Positions 41,247 to 48,593 of a stretch of DNA of 56,711 nucleotides are shown piece after piece. The notes under the pieces were generated by a model. It did not search any database, had not been told where the DNA came from, and saw nothing but the letters and a program-made list of their open reading frames with translations. The number at the start of each line of letters is the position of its first letter. The stretch's first letter is position 1. The translations under genes and the position numbers were made by a program. The stretch comes from Actinomycetales bacterium (lineage in GTDB: Bacteria > Actinomycetota > Actinomycetes > Mycobacteriales > Micromonosporaceae), in assembly GCA_002919305.1 (NCBI GenBank), contig PKFB01000011.1, positions 1 to 56,711 of the forward strand, written 5' to 3'.

Positions 41247-42902
41247 TCAGTTGGCGGAGGCGCAGCGGGCCAGCAGGGCGTCCATCGCCTCGGTGATCTG
41301 AGGACGGGATTCCTGCCTCCGGATGCGCCGGACCGCGTCGATGACCTCGTCCGGTACGGCCTCCACCGGCCAGGCCATGACGGCGTCGACCGCGGCCCCG
41401 CGGACCGATGGTTGATCGTCGTCCAGGCCGTTCAGAATGAGCGGCACTCCTACGCCAGGGAACCTTTTCAGTCCTCTGAGGATGAGGGCCTTCAACTCCC
41501 GCAGGACCATCGGATTGGGCGGCTCCGTCTGACCGTGCTGTTCCCGCGCGGACCGTGAAGCATCCGACGGTTCCCGATCGGATGAGAAGGCGAGGATGAC
41601 GCGCTGGGCGTGGTCGGCGAGCGCCGTCGCCTCGCTGGGCTCCGCGAGCTCCCACGCGCATTGCCACGCGTAGTGGTCCAGGGGCGATGCCTCTATGCGC
41701 GCCCGCACCTGCGGGAACGGCCGTATGCCGAGTTCCTGGGCAGCCCAGAGCACAGCGTCAAAGGTGGCGTGGGACGGGTCGGCCAAATGCTCGGTAACCA
41801 ACGAACGCCACCGTTGATCGCTGACGAGGTCGGCGTACCGGTCCCGCAGCGCCGCGGCCTTCTCAGCCGACCACGATTCCGGGAAGGTCTCACGCTGCTG
41901 GAGGTAGTTCCTGATCGTCAGGAGCGTCCGCAGCCGCTGAATCGTGGGCGGCCGGTCAGGAACCAGGTCCGCGTATCGGCGCAGCGTCGGCAGCGCCTCG
42001 TCGTAGTCGGACAGCCCGGCCGCGGGTCCGCCGTCGCCGTCAGCGAGCGCCGTGAGGATGTCCCCGGCGCTGTCGAGGAGGGCGTCGTCGACCTGGTCGG
42101 CGAGTAGGGCCTCATACAGGTGCCCGGTCGTGGCGGCGAGATGAGCGAGGTACTCGTTCATGACCTCGTTGCGGAAGCCCTCGCGCAGCAGCCACGTCTG
42201 GATCTCCGGGTCGTCGCAGTTGCTGAGGCGTTCCACGGCGTGGATGCGGCCCCAGCCGGAGACGCGACGTGCGAGAAGGTAGGCGATCCGTTCCGGGGGA
42301 TCAGGTTGGGTACGCATGAGGGCAATCAAGGCGAAGAGCGTGAACTCTTCCAGGGTGCCCATCAGCAGGAGAAGGTCACGGTCGCGTTCGTCACCGGTGA
42401 GGCCGAGCAGGACCAGACCCAGTTTCACCGCCTCCCGCCGGGTGCCGTGCTCGACCAGCCACCGCGCCAGCGTGCGTACCCGCGGGTAGGGGAGAAGACG
42501 GAACTCCAGCTCAGTGCTGAGATCGTCGGCGATGTCAATCGCCGTGAGCTCGGCGAGTCGGTCGTGGAGGCGTACCGCGGCTGCGGTGTCGGGGTCGCCG
42601 GTCACCAGCGTGGTGATCTCGTCGGCCACCGCCGTTACAGCGGCTGGGTCCGGACTGATCCCGAAGTGATGGGTTTGGATGCCGTCCATGGCACCGGCCG
42701 CGAACCGGGGCCCTTCCTGGTTGGAGGACTCATCCGGAAGCGGAGTACCGCCGCCGGGCCACGGGCCGGGGCCGTGCAGGGCGGCCAGGGAGAGTGCGTG
42801 CGCAAGGAAGGTGTGCTGCTCGCCGTCGACGCGGTCGAGTACCCACGTGTCGTCGGAAAACGACATGCCGCCCATGGTGTAGGTAACCGTTGGGATTGTC
42901 AT
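41247..42902 (-). CDS. HEAT-repeat-like protein of unknown function
   Basis: The protein has 551 residues when started at the ATG at 42902, which follows GGAAAGGG; the frame is open further upstream without good support. It is made of many alpha-helical pairs. The C-terminal part reads like HEAT or PBS-lyase repeats: LKALILRGLKRFPGVGVPLI, LNGLDDDQPSVRGAAVDAVM and AWPVEAVPDEVIDAVRRIRR. There is no signal peptide or membrane segment, so it should be cytoplasmic. Such proteins usually serve as scaffolds; the partner cannot be told. It converges with the lipoprotein copy and diverges from the reductase-like gene. Confidence 0.8.
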   Translation of the reverse strand: MTIPTVTYTMGGMSFSDDTWVLDRVDGEQHTFLAHALSLAALHGPGPWPGGGTPLPDESSNQEGPRFAAGAMDGIQTHHFGISPDPAAVTAVADEITTLVTGDPDTAAAVRLHDRLAELTAIDIADDLSTELEFRLLPYPRVRTLARWLVEHGTRREAVKLGLVLLGLTGDERDRDLLLLMGTLEEFTLFALIALMRTQPDPPERIAYLLARRVSGWGRIHAVERLSNCDDPEIQTWLLREGFRNEVMNEYLAHLAATTGHLYEALLADQVDDALLDSAGDILTALADGDGGPAAGLSDYDEALPTLRRYADLVPDRPPTIQRLRTLLTIRNYLQQRETFPESWSAEKAAALRDRYADLVSDQRWRSLVTEHLADPSHATFDAVLWAAQELGIRPFPQVRARIEASPLDHYAWQCAWELAEPSEATALADHAQRVILAFSSDREPSDASRSAREQHGQTEPPNPMVLRELKALILRGLKRFPGVGVPLILNGLDDDQPSVRGAAVDAVMAWPVEAVPDEVIDAVRRIRRQESRPQITEAMDALLARCASAN

Positions 42903-43242
42903 CCCTTTCCGCAGCGGACCGTGGCCGAGACGCACTGACCGGGCAGCGGGCCGGAGGGCGGACCCGGTCGGGGCCCGACCGCGCCCTGAGGCACCCCGTG
43001 GGATACCTCCGAATTCGGTGTACACGGGGGAGAGCGGGGAATGAGGAAAGGGAGCAGCAGCGGTTGCCGCGCCTGATGTGCGGCGCGCGGTGTGGCGTCA
43101 CCTATCTCATCGTCAGCTCTCATCGTCAGCGTCCACCGGCCCGGATCAGGACCGCCTCGGGAGCCCGCGTCGCGGGATCCCGCACCGGGACCGGGAGAAG
43201 AGGCGGGCCAGGACCGGTCCATGTCGCAGGGAGGAGCCGGTC

Positions 43243-43803
43243 GTGGCCAGGTTGATCCACTTTGCGATCACGTCACTCGACGGATACATCGCCGATGAGG
43301 ACGGCGCGTTCGACTGGAGCACACCAGACGAGGAGGTGCACGCCTTCATCAACGATCTAGTGCGGCCGTTCGGGACTCACCTGTATGGCCGTCGGATGTA
43401 CGAGGTGATGGCGGTGTGGGAGACCTGGCACACGCTCCCTGAGCAACCGGCCGTCATGCTCGACTTCGCCAGGATCTGGCAGGCGGCGGACAAGGTCGTG
43501 TACTCCACGACGCTGGAGGCGGTGTCGACGGCCAGGACCCGGCTTGAACAGAGTTTTGATCCTGAGGCGGTCCGGCGGATGAAGGCGGAGGCTCAGCAGG
43601 ACCTCATGGTGGGTGGTGCCCGCCTCGCCGCCCACATGATCAAAGCGGGTTTGGTGGATGAATGGCGGCTGATCCTTGCGCCCGTCATCGTCGGCGGCGG
43701 TACGCATCTCCTACCTGGCGGGGTCCGCGTCGGCCTTGAGCTGCAGGATGAGTGCCGTTTCGACAACGGCATGGTCTACCTGCGTTACCGCACCAAGCCG
43801 TAA
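43243..43803 (+). CDS. Dihydrofolate-reductase-like protein (RibD C-terminal family)
   Basis: The protein has 186 residues from GTG 43243, with GGGAGGAGCC upstream. The Rossmann-like DHFR fold is indicated by ARLIHFAITSLDGYIADEDG, GTHLYGRRMYEVM, ADKVVYSTTLEAVSTARTRL, and the NADPH-site pattern DLMVGGARLAAHMIKAGLVD EWRLILAPVIVGGG (in two blocks). It matches the stand-alone RibD-C family seen in many actinobacteria, for which substrates are mostly unknown. It is not a canonical FolA. A shared terminator hairpin lies downstream. Confidence 0.88.
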   Translation: MARLIHFAITSLDGYIADEDGAFDWSTPDEEVHAFINDLVRPFGTHLYGRRMYEVMAVWETWHTLPEQPAVMLDFARIWQAADKVVYSTTLEAVSTARTRLEQSFDPEAVRRMKAEAQQDLMVGGARLAAHMIKAGLVDEWRLILAPVIVGGGTHLLPGGVRVGLELQDECRFDNGMVYLRYRTKP

Positions 43804-43905
43804 GGCGGCCACAGGGAAGCGCGGGCGCATAGCCGGGCCACCACACAGGGACGGGGACACCCCGGGAGTCACAGGGCGTGCGCTGACGTGGGCGTTTTAA
43901 GCGAG

Positions 43906-43949
43906 TGCCCCGCGTACCTCACCGGTTGGGAAGCGGGGTACGCGGGGCA
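43906..43949. terminator. 13-bp hairpin between convergent genes
   Basis: TGCCCCGCGTACC (43906-43918) pairs perfectly with GGTACGCGGGGCA (43937-43949). It lies between the reductase-like gene and the converging sugar-transport operon, so it probably acts in both directions. U-tracts are absent. Confidence 0.7.
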
Positions 43950-44003
43950 GAGGGGTGCAGGGGGAGGATCGGGGCCCCGCATCCGGCGGAGCCCCGAAAG
44001 CGG

Positions 44004-44858
44004 TCACTCCTTGACGCCGGCGGACATCTGAGAGCGCACAAAGTGCCGCTGGAAGATGACGTAGACGATCAGGATCGGAATGACCGACAGCGTCGCCAAC
44101 GCCAGCTTCAGCGGGAACTGCTGCGGGCCTCCCATCGCCCCCGACGTCAGCCGGGCGATACCCAGGTTCAGCGTCGCCAGGTCCGGGTCGGAGGTCGCCA
44201 CCAGGAAGTGGGTGAACTCATTCCAGGAGCCCTGGAAGGCCAGGATGCCCACGGTCACCAGCGCCGGACGGACCAGCGGGAGGACGACGCTGAGGAAGGT
44301 GCGTACAATGCCGGCTCCATCGATGCGGGCGGCCTCCTCCAGCTGGGGTGGGATCTGCTCGAAGGCGGTCTTCATCAGCAGGATGCCCACCGCGTCGCAG
44401 AACAGCGGCAGGATCATGCCCGCGTAGCTGTTGAACATGCCCAGCTGCTGCAGCACCAGGAACTTGGGGATCAGCAGGACCACGCCGGGCACGGCCAGCA
44501 GGGCGATGATCATGGCGTTGACTGCGCTGCGCCCCACGAACCGCAGCCGCGCCAGGGCGTACCCGGCCATCGCGTCGATGACCAGCCGCCCCAGGGTGAC
44601 GCTGATGGTGACGAAGAACGAGTTACCCATCCAGCGCAGGATGGGCATATCCAGCGCGGTGTCCATACCGAACGCGCGACGCCACGCGTTCAGGGTCACC
44701 GGGTCGGGGATCAGCGAGATGGGGTTATTCGCGGCGTCCGGGTCGGTCTTGAACGAGGTGGCGAACTGGACCGCGAACGGCCCCAGGTACAGCACGGTGG
44801 CCAGGGCCAGCAGGCTATACCCGATGATCCGGACGGGGAGTCCACGTTCCTTGCGCAT
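44004..44858 (-). CDS. Sugar ABC transporter permease, MalG-type
   Basis: The protein has 284 residues with six membrane segments, starting GYSLLALATVLYLGPFAVQF. The EAA loop that contacts the ATPase is EEAARIDGAGIVRTFLSVVL PLVRP (in two blocks). It belongs to the CUT1 carbohydrate family. ATG 44858 overlaps the stop of the first permease by one base. No ATPase gene follows; actinomycete CUT1 systems commonly share one MsiK/MalK-type ATPase encoded elsewhere. Confidence 0.93.
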   Translation of the reverse strand: MRKERGLPVRIIGYSLLALATVLYLGPFAVQFATSFKTDPDAANNPISLIPDPVTLNAWRRAFGMDTALDMPILRWMGNSFFVTISVTLGRLVIDAMAGYALARLRFVGRSAVNAMIIALLAVPGVVLLIPKFLVLQQLGMFNSYAGMILPLFCDAVGILLMKTAFEQIPPQLEEAARIDGAGIVRTFLSVVLPLVRPALVTVGILAFQGSWNEFTHFLVATSDPDLATLNLGIARLTSGAMGGPQQFPLKLALATLSVIPILIVYVIFQRHFVRSQMSAGVKE

Positions 44859-46009
44859 CAGGCATCACGCTCCCGGCTGAACCAGCGCTGGATCACCGTC
44901 AGCACGACGATGATCGCGAACAGGACGAACGCCACGGCGGCGCCGACTCCGAACTGCCCGTCCCCGAAGGACCGGGTGTAGGACAGGTACGCGGGCGTCA
45001 GCGTCGTCTTCGCCGGGGAGCCCTGCGACATGATGTAGACCTGGTCGAAGACCTGCCAGCTACCAATCAACGCCAGGGTGACCACCAGGGTGATGCTGCG
45101 CCGCATCAGCGGCAGCGTCACCGACCGGAAGCGCTGCCAGGGGGTGGCGCCGTCGACCTCGGCGGCCTCCTCGATCTCCACCGGGATGTTCTGCAGGCCG
45201 GCGAGGAAGAACAGCATGAACATCCCGGAGGTGGTCCACACGGTCAACGCGATGATCGTGCACATCGCCACCGAGGGACCCGACAGCCAGTCCCACAGGC
45301 TCAGCCCACCCAACGAGTTGTCCTTCAGGAAACCGGGTGGGGAGTCCATCCCCAGGGCCGAGAACAGCAGGTGGATCAGACCCCGGGAGTCGGTGAACCA
45401 CTGTGGACCGTCCACACCGAACCATCCCAGGATGGTGTTGACCACACCGCTGCCCTGGAACAGGAACAGGAACGTAATACTGATAGCGACGGAGCTGGTA
45501 ACCGAGGGGAAGTAGAAGACGGTACGGAAGAAGCTTCGTCCCTTGAGGACCCGCTGGTTGACCACCAGAGCCAGACCGAAGGACAGCACGGTCACCAGCG
45601 GGACCCACAACAACACGTAGTACATGGTGTTGCGGACGCTGGTCATGAAGTCGCGCTGCAGCAACCCCTCAGTGGTCAGCAGCCGGGTGTAGTTGTCGAA
45701 TCCAACGAAGGTGTAGTTGCCGGTGAATGGGCTGGACTGACCGTTCCACTCCAGGAAGCTCACCCACAGCGCCATGCCGACCGGCACCAGGATGAATATC
45801 ACCATGACCGCGACGGCGGGGGCCGCGAACAGCCAGCCGACCCGGTTTTCACCGGCCCGCGCCGCCGAGCGGCCCGACCGCCGCCAGGCCGGCCGGCCGG
45901 AAGCGGACTGTCCGGACGGCCGGCCTGTCGACTGTCGGGGCGGGGCCGAAGACCGCTCCGGCCCCGCACCCCCGACCGCCGCGGAAGACAGCGGCGGGGT
46001 TTGGCTCAT
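44858..46009 (-). CDS. Sugar ABC transporter permease, MalF-type
   Basis: The protein has 383 residues, with a long Pro/Gly/Arg-rich cytoplasmic N-terminus (about 55 residues) before the first membrane segment (GWLFAAPAVAVMVIFILVPV). The EAA loop is EIEEAAEVDGATPWQRFRSV TLPLMRRS (in two blocks). A periplasmic-side loop between TM segments (DGPQWFTDSRGLIHLLFSALG region) is larger than in MalG, fitting the MalF role. ATG overlaps the stop of the binding-protein gene by 4 nt. Confidence 0.93.
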   Translation of the reverse strand: MSQTPPLSSAAVGGAGPERSSAPPRQSTGRPSGQSASGRPAWRRSGRSAARAGENRVGWLFAAPAVAVMVIFILVPVGMALWVSFLEWNGQSSPFTGNYTFVGFDNYTRLLTTEGLLQRDFMTSVRNTMYYVLLWVPLVTVLSFGLALVVNQRVLKGRSFFRTVFYFPSVTSSVAISITFLFLFQGSGVVNTILGWFGVDGPQWFTDSRGLIHLLFSALGMDSPPGFLKDNSLGGLSLWDWLSGPSVAMCTIIALTVWTTSGMFMLFFLAGLQNIPVEIEEAAEVDGATPWQRFRSVTLPLMRRSITLVVTLALIGSWQVFDQVYIMSQGSPAKTTLTPAYLSYTRSFGDGQFGVGAAVAFVLFAIIVVLTVIQRWFSRERDA

Positions 46010-47223
46010 TGCGTCAGAACCTCTTCACCATTGCGTTGCAGCTGCGCGAGGACCTCCTGAGGCGTGGCGCCACCGGCGACCATCGCCTCCAGACCGGTGT
46101 TGAAGTCGGCCAGAACCGAGTCGAAGCCCACCACCGGCACCGGACCACGGGCGTAGCGGACCCCGGCGCTGAAGGCGGCCTGCTCGGGGAACTCCGAGGC
46201 GACCCAGGACTCCAGGCTGGACCGGGACGGCAGCGCACCGAACGCCTCGGCGAACGCCTGCTGCTCCTCGGGGCTGACCAGGTGGTCCACCAGGTCGACG
46301 GCGGCCTCGTGGTTACCGCTGTTGGCGGCGATGCCCCAGCAGTTGCTGAACACCGTGGTGCCCTGACCACCCGGACCCGCGGGCATCTCCACGACCCGCC
46401 AGTTGATGTCCGGGAAGTCGTTGTTGAGCGCCCCGATGATCCACGGCCCTTCCACGGTCATGGCCGCGGCACCGGTACCGAAGGCCTCACCGCCCCAGCC
46501 GGTGTCGATGCTGGTGGCGAAGGCGAAGATCCCGGCCTGGATGTTGGTGTTCAGGTACTCCAGCGTCGCCAGGTTCTCCGGGGTGTCGGCGGTGACCGCG
46601 GTGTTGTCCTCGTTCAGGAACCAGCCACCACCGGCCAGCATGAAGGTGCCGACCGGGTTGTAGTCACCGGTGAAGGCCAGACCGATGTGGTCCTCATTGG
46701 TCAGTCGAGTCGCCACTTCGGTCAGCTCTTCCCAGGTGGTGGGGATGTCATCCTCGGTCAGCCCGGCGGCCTCCCACATGTCGACGTTGATCACCAGGGC
46801 GTGCGTACCGAAGTCCTTGGGGACGCAGTACAGCTCGCCGTCGTAGGTGTAGGAATCCCGCAGCGCCGGGTAGAAGTCCTCGTAGTCGGTGATCTGGTCA
46901 CCGTAGGGGTACAGGGAGCCGCCCTCGGCGTACTGCCGGAACCGGTCCGGACCCAGGTAGAAGATGTCCGGCGGGTTCCCACCCGCGAAGCCCTGCCCCA
47001 GCTGCTGGTTGAGGTCCTGGGCGGGGATGACCTCGACGGAGATGCCGCTCTCCTCGGACCAGCGTTGGACCGCCGCCTCCACCGCCGCGGTCTCAGCCTC
47101 ACCGGACGAGCCGATCATCACGGTTAATTCGTCGGTTTGCTCCGGCTCGTCGTCGAACCCGCTGCCGCACCCGGCCAGGACGACCGCGGACATCAGCGCG
47201 GGTAATAAGCGTCTGGGCCTCAT
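46006..47223 (-). CDS. Sugar-binding lipoprotein of the ABC transporter
   Basis: The protein has 405 residues from ATG 47223, with GGAGG 8 nt upstream; the frame is open further but lies inside the regulator gene. The signal peptide MRPRRLLPALMSAVVLAGC ends in a lipobox with Cys19. The mature part has the extracellular solute-binding type 1 pattern: EQTDELTVMIGSSGEAETAA, PPDIFYLGPDRFRQYAEGGS LYPYGDQ, IPTTWEELTEVATRLTNEDH, and TTVFSNCWGIAANSGNHEAA. The ligand is probably an oligosaccharide such as a maltodextrin, judging only from the neighbouring debranching-type glycosidase. It overlaps both neighbours by 4 nt. Confidence 0.93.
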   Translation of the reverse strand: MRPRRLLPALMSAVVLAGCGSGFDDEPEQTDELTVMIGSSGEAETAAVEAAVQRWSEESGISVEVIPAQDLNQQLGQGFAGGNPPDIFYLGPDRFRQYAEGGSLYPYGDQITDYEDFYPALRDSYTYDGELYCVPKDFGTHALVINVDMWEAAGLTEDDIPTTWEELTEVATRLTNEDHIGLAFTGDYNPVGTFMLAGGGWFLNEDNTAVTADTPENLATLEYLNTNIQAGIFAFATSIDTGWGGEAFGTGAAAMTVEGPWIIGALNNDFPDINWRVVEMPAGPGGQGTTVFSNCWGIAANSGNHEAAVDLVDHLVSPEEQQAFAEAFGALPSRSSLESWVASEFPEQAAFSAGVRYARGPVPVVGFDSVLADFNTGLEAMVAGGATPQEVLAQLQRNGEEVLTQ

Positions 47224-48392
47224 TGGGGGACCTCCAAGGTGGGAACAGTGCTGGATCGGGGGATCAGGGACGGCCGCAACAGGACATGACGGGGGGACGC
47301 TGAGGTCACCGTCGCTGTCGCCGCCGTCGCTGCCGTCGACGCCGGCCGTAAGGCCGATGTCGAAGTCGTTGTCGAGTTCGATGTCGAAGCCGAAGGCGAT
47401 GACGCCGCTGTGCTCGCCGATGAGGGCGATGGTGACGAGCTGGCCAGCCGGTCCAGGAGCAGGCGCACCACGTCCTGGCCGATCTGTTCCAAGGGCTGTC
47501 GCACACTGGTCAGATCGATGCCGGGGAGTGCGGCGAGCGGACTGTCGTCGAAACCGGTCACCGCCACGTCGTGCCCCGGACGCAGGCAACGGTCGCGCAC
47601 CGCCTGCAGCGCGCCGACCGCCATCAGGTCACTGACGCAGACCAGGGCGGTCGGGGGCTCAGCGAGATCCAGCAGCGAGGTGGCTAGCCGGCGGCCGGTG
47701 TCCACACTCTGCTCTCCTTCGGCCTGGAGAGACACGGAGAGCCCGTGGCGCTGGCAGGCTTCCGTCCAACCGCGGCGCCGGTCGTCGCCGACACCTGAAC
47801 CGCTGGGCCAGCCGATGAATGCGATCCGCCGGTGTCCTCGTTCATAGAGGTGATCGACCACATCGGACATACCGGCCGCGCCATCGACGTCAACCCAGGA
47901 GCCGATCTCCGGGGTGGTCCAGGAGCGTCCGAACGCCACGAAGGGCACACCGCGGGACTCCAGCCAGCGCTGGCGGGGATCACCTACCACGGTGTCAGAC
48001 AGGATGAAGCCGTCGACACTCTGCTGCGCCAGCAGCGCTTCGTAGGCGCTCATATCCCCCTTGGTGGATTCGGGGGCTGTGAACAGCAGCACGTGGTAAC
48101 CACGGGCTTCAGCAGCGTCGGTCACGGCGTGCAGGAAGCGGTCCAGGACCGGGTTGAACCGGTCAGCGGGCCCGGGGGTGACGCAGTAACCGAGGAGACG
48201 CGAGGCTCGGGTGCGAAGCGAGCGGGCGTTGCGGTTGGGTTGGTAGCCCACGGCACGGATGGCGGCCAGGACCCGCTCCCGCGTCTCTGGGCGTACCCGT
48301 TCGGGCGCGTTGAGCACGTTGGACACCGTCTGGCGGGACACCCCAGCCACCCGGCTCACGCTTTCCAGCGTGGGTCCTTGTTGCTCAGCCAC
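47220..48392 (-). CDS. LacI-family transcriptional regulator
   Basis: The protein has 390 residues from GTG 48392 behind GGGAGAGCGC. The N-terminal helix-turn-helix and hinge read TLESVSRVAGVSRQTVSNVL NAPERVRPETRERVLAAIRA VGYQPNRNARSLRTR (in blocks). The periplasmic-binding-like effector domain follows, with TALVCVSDLMAVGALQAVRD and DVAVTGFDDSPLAALPGIDL TSVRQPLEQIG. Between the helix LLLDRLA and the usual end RHVLLRPSLIPRSS lies a run of 50 Ser/Thr/Ala/Pro residues (318-367), much longer than the normal short loop. It is first in the transport operon and probably binds the two palindromes upstream of its own start. Confidence 0.93.
   Translation of the reverse strand: MAEQQGPTLESVSRVAGVSRQTVSNVLNAPERVRPETRERVLAAIRAVGYQPNRNARSLRTRASRLLGYCVTPGPADRFNPVLDRFLHAVTDAAEARGYHVLLFTAPESTKGDMSAYEALLAQQSVDGFILSDTVVGDPRQRWLESRGVPFVAFGRSWTTPEIGSWVDVDGAAGMSDVVDHLYERGHRRIAFIGWPSGSGVGDDRRRGWTEACQRHGLSVSLQAEGEQSVDTGRRLATSLLDLAEPPTALVCVSDLMAVGALQAVRDRCLRPGHDVAVTGFDDSPLAALPGIDLTSVRQPLEQIGQDVVRLLLDRLASSSPSPSSASTAASSPSASTSNSTTTSTSALRPASTAATAATATVTSASPRHVLLRPSLIPRSSTVPTLEVPQ
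47292..47441 (-). repeat. Low-complexity insert in the LacI-type gene
   Basis: On the minus strand this stretch codes for residues 318-367 of the regulator, made almost only of Ser, Thr, Ala and Pro. The DNA is rich in TCG/ACG/GTCGAAG-like short repeats. It separates the last core helix from the conserved C-terminal arm. Confidence 0.65.
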
Positions 48393-48421
48393 GCGCTCTC
48401 CCTGACTACTCCATGATCAAG

Positions 48422-48433
48422 TTGATCGATCAA
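48422..48433. promoter_or_regulatory. Predicted LacI operator 1
   Basis: TTGATCGATCAA is a perfect 12-bp palindrome 30 nt upstream of the regulator start, in the divergent gap. LacI-family operators are palindromes with a central CG, as here. Confidence 0.7.
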
Positions 48434-48451
48434 ACTCGCTGCTCACACTGT

Positions 48452-48463
48452 TGGATCGATCAA
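48452..48463. promoter_or_regulatory. Predicted LacI operator 2
   Basis: TGGATCGATCAA differs from operator 1 at one position. The two centres are exactly 30 bp apart, about three helical turns, so two dimers would bind the same face of the DNA. It lies about 130 nt upstream of the glycosidase start. Confidence 0.65.
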
Positions 48464-48593
48464 ATTTCGACTATGTTGCTGCTGAGTGAATGACGGCGAC
48501 GGTGATCTGTCAAGTCCCAGATCACAAACCCGCCTTCCCGGGCCGGCCGTCGTTGCTCCCCGTCACGCGTTGTCAAACCCGAGGAGAGAACCC

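Noticed and set aside
42120-42938. A 272-codon open frame on the plus strand opposite the HEAT-like gene
   Set aside because: Less convincing than the minus-strand frame, which has regular helical repeats and a start with a ribosome binding site.
43172-43183. GCGGGATCCCGC palindrome upstream of the reductase-like gene
   Set aside because: Short GC palindromes are common by chance in this DNA and there is no second copy nearby to support an operator.
43905-44981. A 358-codon open frame on the plus strand across the MalG-type permease gene
   Set aside because: Gln/Arg/His/Asp-rich with no plausible fold; the opposite strand has clear permease motifs and overlapping operon starts.
46009-47127. 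A 372-codon open frame on the plus strand opposite the binding-protein gene
   Set aside because: Antisense shadow of a lipoprotein gene with a good signal peptide and motifs.
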